Assembly: GCF_022878925.1 (NCBI RefSeq)
Contig: NZ_CP084626.1
Location: 682,001-746,000, forward strand
Direction of reading: 5' to 3'
From: Caballeronia sp. TF1N1
GTDB taxonomy: Bacteria; Pseudomonadota; Gammaproteobacteria; Burkholderiales; Burkholderiaceae
Length of the DNA: 64,000 nt
The notes beneath the pieces were generated by a model, which saw only the letters and a list, made by a program, of their open reading frames with translations, was not told where the DNA came from and searched no databases. Position numbers and translations under genes: made by a program. Below, piece after piece: positions 28,478-37,855 of this stretch (positions are counted from its first letter, which is position 1; each line of letters starts with the position of its first letter).

Positions 28478-29083
28478 TCAGATCAACCCTTCGGCCTTCA
28501 GCGCCGCCTGCACGCCGGCGCGCTCGCCCACGCGCGACCGATACGCCACGAGCACCGGCCATTTGCCGAGATCCAGATCGATGAACTTGGCCCAACCGAG
28601 CACCGTGAACAGATAGGCGTCGCCAATGCTGAATTCGTCGCCAAGCAAGTACGTCTTGTCTTCGAGTTGTTGCGCGGTGTAGGCGAGGCGGCGTTCGAGA
28701 TTGCTCATTGCCGCCGCTTTCCAGTCGCTGCTTGCGGCCGGATTGAAGAACGGAGAGAAGTTCTTGTGCAACTCGGTGCCGATGAACGTCAGCCAGCCTT
28801 GCAGACGATAACGCGCCATGGCGTCGTTCAGCGGCGCGAGATGCTTTGCGGGCGCCTGGTCGGCGATGTATTGCATGATCGCGGGACCTTCGGTCAGCAC
28901 ATCGCCATTGTCGAGGACGAGTGCGGGAACATAACCCTTTGCATTGATCTTCGTGAAATCCGCGCCGCTGGCGGTGACTTTCGCCTTCAGATCGACCGCT
29001 TCGATATCAAACGGAAGGCCGGATTCAACGAGCGCGATATGCGAGGCCAACGAGCAGGCCCCGGCTTTGTAGAACAGTTTCAA
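28478..29083 (-). CDS. gstA: Glutathione S-transferase, beta class (GstA)
   Basis: A 201-residue thioredoxin-fold GST. The N-terminal domain starts MKLFYKAGACSLASHIAL, where the Cys of GACSL is the bacterial beta-class catalytic/glutathione-interacting residue. KGYVPALVLDNGDVLTEGPAIM contains the cis-Pro and the glutathione gamma-glutamyl site (EGPAI). The C-terminal helical domain ends with FSIGDAYLFTVLGW. Its length is standard. It is followed by a terminator. Confidence 0.93.
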   Translation of the reverse strand: MKLFYKAGACSLASHIALVESGLPFDIEAVDLKAKVTASGADFTKINAKGYVPALVLDNGDVLTEGPAIMQYIADQAPAKHLAPLNDAMARYRLQGWLTFIGTELHKNFSPFFNPAASSDWKAAAMSNLERRLAYTAQQLEDKTYLLGDEFSIGDAYLFTVLGWAKFIDLDLGKWPVLVAYRSRVGERAGVQAALKAEGLI

Positions 29084-29165
29084 AGCGAATCTCCATAAAT
29101 AAGGCTCGAAAGATTATGAAGGAGAGCGCTTGCGCCAGGCACGATCCACAATGAAATTAAGTGTC

Positions 29166-30095
29166 TCAATCCAGTATGTAGAGCCGCGACGAAGAAGAAG
29201 CCTTGGGCGCGCGTTCGAAGGCGGGATCGGCCGACATGTCGTGCAGGACGGCTTCGAGCGTATTGCACATTGCGTTCAGGGCGAGGTCGTTTTCTTCGAG
29301 GCCGAACGGATCTTCGATCTGTGCGGCGATCGCTTCAAGCGCCATGAACGCATAGGCGACGAGCAGAGCGAACAGTGGCGTGAGCATACCGGCACCATCG
29401 ACGAGACCGAATGGCAGCAGCACGCAAAAGAGATAGATGGTGCGGTGAATCATCACCGAATAGGAGAAGGGCAGGGGTGTGTTCGCGAGCCGTTCGCAGC
29501 CGCCGATGACGTCCGACAGCGCGTTGAGGTTACGGTCGATCGCGATGAGCGCGTAGCCGTCGATCGTGCCGTCGCGCTGGCGTTGTGCGAGCCATTCGCC
29601 GAACCACAGCAGGATGATGCCCGGCTTGAATTGCGCGGTCGAGACGCGAGCGTGCAACTCGGGCGTCAGCCGTGATGCGAGATCGGCGAGCGCATCGGTG
29701 CCGCGCAACTGATGCCGCAACGCATGTGCAAAGCCGCCGATCGCCGCGAGGAAGTGCCGCTGTTGTAGAGGATCGAGCGAATCGGGCATCGACAGAATCT
29801 GGCGTGCGAGCGAGCGCGCCGTGATGAAGAGTTCGCCCCACAGTTTTCGGCCTTCCCACCAGCGCTCGTAACTTGCGCTGTTACGAAAGCCGAGAAACAC
29901 GGCCAGCGCGATGCCCACGAGCGCAAACGGCGGCGTGCCCAGGTTCACCGGATAGTTGCGAATGTGATCGTGCATGAACATCGCCGAGATCGACAGCACG
30001 AAGATGAGCGCGAGCCTCGGCAGCAGTTGGGGCAGCACGGAGCCGCGCCAGACGAACAGCAACCGGAACCAGTTCAGTTTTGGGCGAATGATCAT
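29166..30095 (-). CDS. Bestrophin-like membrane channel (UPF0187/YneE family)
   Basis: A 309-residue inner membrane protein. It begins MIIRPKLNWFRLLFVWRGSVL, has a first helix in LPRLALIFVLSISAMFM, and carries the signature LAVFLGFRNSASYERWWEGRKLWG. Further helices follow, then a C-terminal soluble region containing DPFGLEENDLALNAM, the conserved acidic cluster of the family. Bacterial relatives form pentameric cation or anion channels. There is no operon link beyond the same strand as gstA (82 nt apart). Confidence 0.9.
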   Translation of the reverse strand: MIIRPKLNWFRLLFVWRGSVLPQLLPRLALIFVLSISAMFMHDHIRNYPVNLGTPPFALVGIALAVFLGFRNSASYERWWEGRKLWGELFITARSLARQILSMPDSLDPLQQRHFLAAIGGFAHALRHQLRGTDALADLASRLTPELHARVSTAQFKPGIILLWFGEWLAQRQRDGTIDGYALIAIDRNLNALSDVIGGCERLANTPLPFSYSVMIHRTIYLFCVLLPFGLVDGAGMLTPLFALLVAYAFMALEAIAAQIEDPFGLEENDLALNAMCNTLEAVLHDMSADPAFERAPKASSSSRLYILD

Positions 30096-30688
30096 GAATG
30101 ACTACCTTGTGCGAAGCGTGGTCGCTGTCGTTGTCGATTGATGCAGAAACAATCAGCATGATAAGCGGGCCGTAGAAAGCGGCATCGAAACGACGCGCGC
30201 ACTGCGGTGCATGCGCGTCCTGATGGCGAACATCGGCTACGCTGACAACTCCGGGATGTCGGTCCGCGCGTGCTACCGCATATCGTTTGAAGCGTCTAGA
30301 ATGAAACCCAAACGAAGGGCAAGTAGATTCCTTTTAAGTTAGTAAAGCGAACTATTTCAGATGGCGTAAGCGAAACATGCGTCTAAGCCAGATGCGAAAA
30401 CAGTCCGTGTGAATCCGCGCTACCAGACCCTCTCCAATTGCCTGTTTCATTTCTTCTATGCCGGGAGTGCGCACGTATCGATACGCGTGATCTTGCATAG
30501 CCGATCGAGGAGAAGCAAACAACAAGCTCGGGCACCAATGCCGTTCGAAACTGGAACGAGGCATCGAGTGACTCGACGTTCTGAAAATGAGTCCGCTTGC
30601 CGACGTGTTTCGAATCTTTATCGAGGCAATTCGGCTCGTCGTACACAAAGCGGACGCTGGCTATTGAACGAGCGTAGGAGTGTCTCTC
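30096..30688. other. Intergenic region upstream of the chitin-oxidase gene
   Basis: 593 nt between the bestrophin gene (minus) and the LPMO gene (plus). The part 30280-30420 is less G+C-rich and could hold the promoter. No open frame in it has both a ribosome site and plausible composition. A clear GTAGGAG ribosome site lies at its end. Confidence 0.5.
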
Positions 30689-32164
30689 ATGTTGCGTCAC
30701 AAGAAGAAGGTTTTGGCAATGCTGGTACCGCTGGCCGTTCCATGCCTTGCGTGGAGTCACGGCACGATGGAAACGCCGATCAGCCGGGTCTACGCCTGCT
30801 ACAAGGAAGGGCCGGAAAGTCCGACGTCCGCGGCGTGCAAGGCTGCGGTGGCCGTCGCCGGGCCAGCGTTTCTTTATGACTGGGCGGGCGTCAACCAGCT
30901 TCCCAATGGCGATCACAAATCGTTCGTACCCGACGGGCATCTGTGCAGCGCCAACAAGTCGAATTATTACGGTCTGGATCTGGGTCGCAACGACTGGCCC
31001 ACGACGACGATCTCGCCCGACCTGAGCGGCAACTACGAGTTCGTCTGGAACGCGACGGCGCCGCACGTGACGCGCTACTTCCAGATATTCATGTCGGCGG
31101 ATGGTTACGACTTCAATCAACCGTTGAAATGGTCCGATCTCGACAGCAAGCCGTTCTGCGAGATAACCAGCGTCACGCTCGACAACGGCCGCTACAAGTT
31201 GAAATGCAAATTGCCCGCAGGCAAGACAGGCAAGCGCATCCTTTATGCGATCTGGCAACGCAACGATAGCGCGGAAGCGTTCTATGCGTGTATGGACGTG
31301 GTCATCAACTCGACTAAAACGAGCTGGCGCGAAGTTCGTCCAATTCCGACCACCGCGGTGGATCAGCCGGTCGGCACGAAAATCACCTTGCGGGTATTCG
31401 ATAACGACGGTCACGATCTCGAATCGCTCAGTTACACGGTGACGCAGCAAACGACCGCTGCGGCCGACTGGGTGTACGCGATGGCCACGAAGATCAACAC
31501 GGACTCCGGGCGCGTGCATCTCGGTCTCGTGGATAACAGCGGGAACATCGTGCCGCAGAAGGTCATGTCGGCGAACCGCATCTACGTCGATAGCGCGCAA
31601 GACTACAACTTCGCGATGGACTACACCGGAGCGCCCGCGCCAACGCCTGCTCCGTCGCCGACGCCCACGCCCACGCCCGCTCCGACGCCGACTCCCACGC
31701 CGGCCCCGACGCCGACGCCAACCCCTGCGCCTTCACCGAAGCCGCCATCGCCGGCCCCGGCGCCAACGCCCACGCCAACACCGACGCCGAGCCCGACGCC
31801 AACCCCTGCCCCGTCGCCAAGCGCGGGCGGATCGACCTGCTCGGTTGCCTGGCAAGCCGGCACGCTCTATAAGGCGAAGGAAACGGTATCGGATAGCGGG
31901 CACAACTACAGCGCGCGCTGGGAGAACTCCGATCAGCCATCGCGCAACGCGGGTAACGGCAAGTCGTGGCAGGACATGGGGACGTGCTCCGGACAGACCG
32001 CGTTGACATGCGCGCCGGCCTGGAGTTCGAGCAAGACTTACTCGACAGCCGGAACGAGTGTCAGCGTGAGCGGCATGAACTATCGCAACAAGTGGTGGAG
32101 TTCGGGCGTCGACCCGGCAACCAACTCCGACGGTGCATGGGAAAAAGTAGGAGCGTGCAAGTAG
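30689..32164 (+). CDS. Secreted chitin-active lytic polysaccharide monooxygenase (AA10, GbpA-like) with two C-terminal chitin-binding modules
   Basis: A 491-residue copper oxidase that cleaves crystalline chitin. The signal peptide [23 protein letters not shown] is cut exactly before His24, the obligatory N-terminal ligand of the histidine brace; the second brace His is His126 ([16 protein letters not shown]). The AA10 domain spans about 24-212, then comes a GbpA-type second domain (about 213-312, [20 protein letters not shown]...). A Pro-Thr/Ala linker encoded by 31633-31827 leads to two Trp-rich Cys-bounded modules ([17 protein letters not shown]...; [18 protein letters not shown]...NYRNKWW). 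GTAGGAG sets ATG 30689 as start. The last module is shared with both chitinases nearby, suggesting common substrate targeting or export. Confidence 0.93.
   Translation: MLRHKKKVLAMLVPLAVPCLAWSHGTMETPISRVYACYKEGPESPTSAACKAAVAVAGPAFLYDWAGVNQLPNGDHKSFVPDGHLCSANKSNYYGLDLGRNDWPTTTISPDLSGNYEFVWNATAPHVTRYFQIFMSADGYDFNQPLKWSDLDSKPFCEITSVTLDNGRYKLKCKLPAGKTGKRILYAIWQRNDSAEAFYACMDVVINSTKTSWREVRPIPTTAVDQPVGTKITLRVFDNDGHDLESLSYTVTQQTTAAADWVYAMATKINTDSGRVHLGLVDNSGNIVPQKVMSANRIYVDSAQDYNFAMDYTGAPAPTPAPSPTPTPTPAPTPTPTPAPTPTPTPAPSPKPPSPAPAPTPTPTPTPSPTPTPAPSPSAGGSTCSVAWQAGTLYKAKETVSDSGHNYSARWENSDQPSRNAGNGKSWQDMGTCSGQTALTCAPAWSSSKTYSTAGTSVSVSGMNYRNKWWSSGVDPATNSDGAWEKVGACK
31633..31827 (+). repeat. Pro-Thr/Ala linker coding repeat of the LPMO
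   Basis: Low-complexity CCGACG/CCCACG-type codon pairs encoding Pro-Thr and Pro-Ala between the GbpA-like second domain and the two chitin-binding modules. Confidence 0.85.
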
Positions 32165-32175
32165 CAGTGCCAGCG

Positions 32176-32207
32176 TGTCGCGCCGGAGCGATTGTTCCGG
32201 CGCACAC
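32176..32207 (+). terminator. Strong hairpin after the LPMO gene
   Basis: GCGCCGGA (32180-32187), 8-nt loop, TCCGGCGC (32196-32203), with flanking GTGT/ACAC extension. No T run follows, so it is either a weak terminator or an mRNA 3-prime stabiliser. Confidence 0.45.
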
Positions 32208-32234
32208 GCGGTGTGGATCGCTCATTTGAATGCG

Positions 32235-33095
32235 TCAGGCTTCGGCGCGAAACCTGCCCTGACGAATCCACTTGGTGGCAATCCACTTCTCGCCTTTTTC
32301 GACAGGCGTTCCGGCATGTAGCGTGCGCGCGTCGGTTTGACCGAGGTCATTGACATACTCGAAGTACAACGCGCTGCCGCGACGCGGATGAATGCGCAAG
32401 CCGACGTCCGGAAAGGTGGTATCGCCGCCTCGTTCGACTTCGTTGAGATAGAGGATGACGGTTGCAATACGCTGTCCGCCGCGCAGCATGTGGTGCCGGC
32501 TGCCGGCTTGCTCTTCGGGAAAGTAGTCGAAATGCGGACGATATTCGCCACCTATGCCGTAGCGCAGAATATGCAGGTCCTCGCCGTTCTCGATCGGTTG
32601 CCGCACGAGTTCGGCGAGCCTGCGATCGACCCTGGTGACGAGTGCATCGGTCGATGCGTTGACGAACGCGCCTTCGCTCTTGCGTTCCTCGATAGTGATC
32701 TCGTTGCCCGAGTCGGGATCGACGACCGATGACTGCTGCACGCGCGCGCGGCCGATATCGATCAGCCTCGCGCATTCGTCATCGGTCAAGACGTCGGCCA
32801 ACAACGCGACTACCGGCGTCTCGCATGTGAATACCTTTAGCGCTTCGCAATCGCTCGCGCTCAGCACGCGACCGTCGGGAAGCATGGGCTTGCCGTATCG
32901 ATACACGCCGGGCGGATCATCGCCGTCATCCGATGTATCGCCTGCAATGTGACGCGCGATGATGGAGCGCGCGGCGTTCGGATGGAACGCGCTGGCGACC
33001 ATCGCGTCGATGAGCGATTGATGCGTGCAGCCACGGCGGATATTCTCGTCGAGCCAGTTCTTCCATGTAGCGTCGAAGCGCGGGTTCGTGCTCAT
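32235..33095 (-). CDS. Prolyl 4-hydroxylase-like 2-oxoglutarate/Fe(II) dioxygenase
   Basis: A 286-residue protein whose C-terminal half is a P4H-type double-stranded beta-helix. The iron triad is His188 and Asp190 (EYRPHFDYF) with His260 (ARTLHAGTPVEKG), and Lys270 (GEKWIATKW) is the 2-oxoglutarate ligand. VILYLNEVERGGDTTFPDVGL is the classic P4H strand. The first 90 residues (FDATWKNWLDENIRRGC...) are a helical extension of unknown role. No signal peptide, so it acts in the cytoplasm. It lies between the LPMO and chitinase genes, all of which encode long proline-rich linkers; these are possible substrates, by inference. The frame extends upstream (to 33353), but ATG 33095 is the most natural start. 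Confidence 0.88.
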   Translation of the reverse strand: MSTNPRFDATWKNWLDENIRRGCTHQSLIDAMVASAFHPNAARSIIARHIAGDTSDDGDDPPGVYRYGKPMLPDGRVLSASDCEALKVFTCETPVVALLADVLTDDECARLIDIGRARVQQSSVVDPDSGNEITIEERKSEGAFVNASTDALVTRVDRRLAELVRQPIENGEDLHILRYGIGGEYRPHFDYFPEEQAGSRHHMLRGGQRIATVILYLNEVERGGDTTFPDVGLRIHPRRGSALYFEYVNDLGQTDARTLHAGTPVEKGEKWIATKWIRQGRFRAEA

Positions 33096-33365
33096 CGTGG
33101 CGTCATCAAAAAGCGAGAGTTTCGATTCGTCCCGAGCGGTGCGTGACAAACCGACGCTCGGTTGAACGCTGAAAAAATCAGCTTTCATGGAAGCACAAAT
33201 GCTGGCGTAAAACAACGGCATCCTTGGACAATCCGCCATTGAAGATCGTGCTAAAGAAGTGAATCGGCCAATGAATCGAAACGCTGACTGCATGGCGGTT
33301 TGGTTCGTCGGCTCGGTTCGTCGATTAAGCGTGATGGAAGGCCCGAAGCACACTATCCTTGTGAA

Positions 33366-34253
33366 ATGTCCGCACGTTCAACTGTAGCGCTCGTCTTGAG
33401 AGCCGGCACGCGTCATTCCATATCGACGCTGCTGGCCTGCGCGCTCGTGATGTCGACGAGGCAGGCGAACGCAGCTTCCATGTTGAGATGCGAGGCGGCG
33501 GATAATTCCGTCCGCTATGCGAGCGAGAATCTCGACAACGCGAAATGCAGTCGCGTGAATCTGATCTGGCAAGCCGCCTATCCGCCGGTGGCGTCGAGCG
33601 TTGCGCCAGCCCGTGCCGCCGCATCGGGCGATCCGGGCGCGCTGGCATCGAGCGTGGCGTTACCGCGTCGTGCAAGTCTTGCGAGGCGCGAAGCCGTCAC
33701 GCCTGTCTATACCTACGTGGAAGACGGCGTCAGGCATTACCTCACGAAGATGCCGGTGGGCGTGGCGCAAAACGTCGAAGTCATCAAATTGCATTTCATG
33801 GAGACGTGCAGCTTGTGCGCGCCCGAAGAAAACATCGGTATCCCCGCCTTGAAGCTCGACTTGCGTTCATATCAACGTGAAATCGATGCGGCTGCTTCGG
33901 CCTTCGGCGTCGATAGCGCATTGGTTCGTGCCGTGATTCATGCGGAATCGGCGTATCGCACGAACGCGATATCACGTGCGGGCGCACAAGGGCTCATGCA
34001 ACTCATGCCCGCGACGGCGCTGCGCTTCAACGTCAACGATCCCTTCGATGCCGCGCAGAATATTCGCGGTGGCGTGAGTTATCTGGCGTGGCTGAAAACG
34101 CGCTTCAACGGCAACGTCGATCTCATGCTGGCGGCTTATAACAGCGGCGAATCGAGCGTCGACAAATACAACGGCGTGCCGCCCTACAGCGAGACGAAGA
34201 TCTACGTCTCGCGCGTCAAGGAGTTGACCGAGCGTTACAAGAGCGGCAAATGA
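33366..34253 (+). CDS. Lytic transglycosylase (SLT family 1) with N-terminal DUF4124-like region
   Basis: A 295-residue exported murein hydrolase. The signal peptide is in MSARSTVALVL...LLACALVMSTRQANA. A small DUF4124-like segment (SMLRCEAADNSVRYASE) follows, then a variable linker and a C-terminal SLT domain beginning IDAAASAFGVDSALVRAVIH. The catalytic Glu is in HAESAYRTNAIS, followed by the signatures GAQGLMQLMPATA and AAYNSGESSVDKY. It cuts the glycan strand to a 1,6-anhydro end. It is divergent from the hydroxylase gene and convergent with the GH19 chitinase. Transglycosylases often accompany secretion machines that cross the wall. Confidence 0.92.
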   Translation: MSARSTVALVLRAGTRHSISTLLACALVMSTRQANAASMLRCEAADNSVRYASENLDNAKCSRVNLIWQAAYPPVASSVAPARAAASGDPGALASSVALPRRASLARREAVTPVYTYVEDGVRHYLTKMPVGVAQNVEVIKLHFMETCSLCAPEENIGIPALKLDLRSYQREIDAAASAFGVDSALVRAVIHAESAYRTNAISRAGAQGLMQLMPATALRFNVNDPFDAAQNIRGGVSYLAWLKTRFNGNVDLMLAAYNSGESSVDKYNGVPPYSETKIYVSRVKELTERYKSGK

Positions 34254-34304
34254 CGATGGCACGGTCTTCGGAATCGGACGCACGCTACCGTCGTTCGCAG
34301 GCCG

Positions 34305-34335
34305 CGCGTTCAACCAGAACGAACCGTTGAACGCG
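34305..34335. terminator. Inverted repeat between convergent transglycosylase and chitinase genes
   Basis: Perfect 10-bp arms CGCGTTCAAC (34305-34314) and GTTGAACGCG (34326-34335) with an 11-nt loop, about 52 nt after the transglycosylase stop and 16 nt after the chitinase stop. No T run on either side; a shared terminator or RNA 3-prime structure is inferred. Confidence 0.5.
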
Positions 34336-34350
34336 TGCCCGTGGACGTTG

Positions 34351-36411
<2,061 letters not shown>

Positions 36412-36471
36412 CTCAGCACCTCTTTTGGAACGCGACGGCCAGCAGCTGCACATGCCGGCCCGATATGAAAA

Positions 36472-37008
36472 CTACCTTCGATTCATGCTCATTTCCGGGT
36501 AGCTCGTGAACTTCCAGTCTTCGTAGCTCGTCTTCAACGCGAAGCTCGCGTCCTCGTCGGAGAAGCCATCCGTTTTCAGCGGCGTTTGCTTCGATGAGCT
36601 GTACACGCCGTACAGCTCGCCATTGGGGCCGCGCACCGTTTGCCATTCGCCGTTGGTCATCGGGTCGGTGTATGCATCGCGCAGGTATCGGCGCACGAAG
36701 GACGCGCGCGAGTCGCGCAACAGGTCATCGAGGCTCTTCGGAAAAGCGCCGCCAGGGTCGGCCTTGACGTACTCACGAATCGCGTTGCGGATCGCATCGC
36801 CCTTTTTCAGCATTTCGAATTCGCGGTTGCGCTGAATCTGCGTGCTCCATACGGTGCCGATCTGCATCAGATAGATGCCGATGAGCGCCACGCACATCAG
36901 CGCCCACAACATGCCGAAACCATGCTGCCGCTTGCGCGATGCAAACGCTCGACGCGCTCGATCCGAATGCCGCCCGCGCGCGCTACCAGCTGCCGTAGTC
37001 GGTGCCAT
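36472..37008 (-). CDS. Minor pseudopilin-like protein lacking Glu5
   Basis: A 178-residue protein with a long basic leader (to about residue 31) ending KRQHG, then FGMLWALMCVALIGIYLMQIG, a prepilin-type hydrophobic helix. The residue at +5 after the presumed cleavage site is Trp, not the usual Glu, as known for tip-forming GspK-type pseudopilins, though this protein is far shorter than GspK. The soluble part contains RGPNGELYGVYSSSKQTPL. The ATG at 37008 overlaps the end of the preceding pseudopilin gene by 26 nt. It probably acts as a minor or tip subunit of the pseudopilus. Start and exact class are uncertain. Confidence 0.72.
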   Translation of the reverse strand: MAPTTAAGSARGRHSDRARRAFASRKRQHGFGMLWALMCVALIGIYLMQIGTVWSTQIQRNREFEMLKKGDAIRNAIREYVKADPGGAFPKSLDDLLRDSRASFVRRYLRDAYTDPMTNGEWQTVRGPNGELYGVYSSSKQTPLKTDGFSDEDASFALKTSYEDWKFTSYPEMSMNRR

Positions 37009-37360
37009 CCCTGGCCTTGCCTTTTGCGCCGCTGCGCACGTTATAGACGCCGGGCGTGCCGTCGTTGGGCGGCTCGGTCGTCCAGGTCGTGCGGCTTTGC
37101 GCGACCGGGTCCATCGGCACCTCACGCAGATAGCGGCGCTCGACCAGTTCGTTGAGCGATTGCGGATAGCGCCCCTGATCGCCGCGAAAGCGGTCGATGG
37201 AATCACGCATGGCGGCGAGATTCTCCTGCAGCACGGTTTCCTTGGCTTTCTCCGCCTGCCCGAAGTAGCGCGGCACGACGAGCGTGAGCAAGGTCGCGAT
37301 GATCGCCAGAACGACCAGCAATTCGATTAGCGTGAAAGCGCGCAGCATTCGTTTGTTCAT
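36983..37360 (-). CDS. Pseudopilin (GspG-like) with Ala at the -1 cleavage position
   Basis: A 125-residue protein with a type IV prepilin N-terminus MNKRMLRA then FTLIELLVVLAIIATLLTLV. Glu5 is present, but the residue before Phe1 is Ala where Gly is nearly universal. The soluble part has PMDPVAQSRTTWTTEPPN and GVYNVRSGAKGKARDG, reminiscent of GspG/GspH-type folds. It lies 5 nt after the preceding pseudopilin gene. An upstream GTG (37372) would overlap that gene's stop and is less likely. Confidence 0.82.
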   Translation of the reverse strand: MNKRMLRAFTLIELLVVLAIIATLLTLVVPRYFGQAEKAKETVLQENLAAMRDSIDRFRGDQGRYPQSLNELVERRYLREVPMDPVAQSRTTWTTEPPNDGTPGVYNVRSGAKGKARDGTDYGSW

Positions 37361-37365
37361 GACGC

Positions 37366-37833
37366 TCACCACTTGCGGTAAGGGACGCCGTTAAGGCCGG
37401 TTCCTTCCGAAAGCGAGTAGACGTCGTAGACGTCGTTGCCTTCGCTCGGTGAATCGGCGGAACTCGAATAAGCGCGCTTGCCCCAGGTCTGTTCATCCGA
37501 ACGGCTCGGGCAATCGCACATCGGATCGCGCGGAACACGCCGCAGGAAGAAGATGCGCGCGTGAGTCGGATTGGTCTTGTCGACTTCGCCGTCCACCAGT
37601 ACGTCGAGCTTGGCGGGATAGCCCGTTTCGCCGAGCGGACGATCGAACTTGCCGGCATCGCCGGCGGCTTTGTAAGCATCGATGGCATCGCGAATACTCC
37701 ATAGGGCGCGCCGCAATTCGTCTTCGCGGTTGCGTTGCGCGGTCACCTGCACGAGCGGCGCCGCGACCATCGCCAGCACCGCGATGATCGCGAGCGTGAT
37801 GAGCAACTCGATGATCGTGAAGCCCTTGTCCAT
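37366..37833 (-). CDS. Pseudopilin with short leader peptide
   Basis: A 155-residue protein with leader MDKG and then FTIIELLITLAIIAVLAMVAAP, a canonical prepilin peptidase site with Gly at -1 and Glu at +5. The C-terminal domain has a Cys pair (PMCDCPSRSDEQTWGKRAY) and ends GLNGVPYRKW. An in-frame GTG upstream (37851) would make a longer leader. It lies between the secretin gene and the next pseudopilin. Probably a minor pseudopilin of the chitinase secretion machine. Confidence 0.83.
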   Translation of the reverse strand: MDKGFTIIELLITLAIIAVLAMVAAPLVQVTAQRNREDELRRALWSIRDAIDAYKAAGDAGKFDRPLGETGYPAKLDVLVDGEVDKTNPTHARIFFLRRVPRDPMCDCPSRSDEQTWGKRAYSSSADSPSEGNDVYDVYSLSEGTGLNGVPYRKW

Positions 37834-37855
37834 GGCCGCGGCTGGTTGCACGTTT

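Noticed and set aside
30409..30879. A 156-codon plus-strand frame overlapping the LPMO start
   Set aside because: Runs into the LPMO gene in another frame and lacks a ribosome site; the LPMO start has a strong one.
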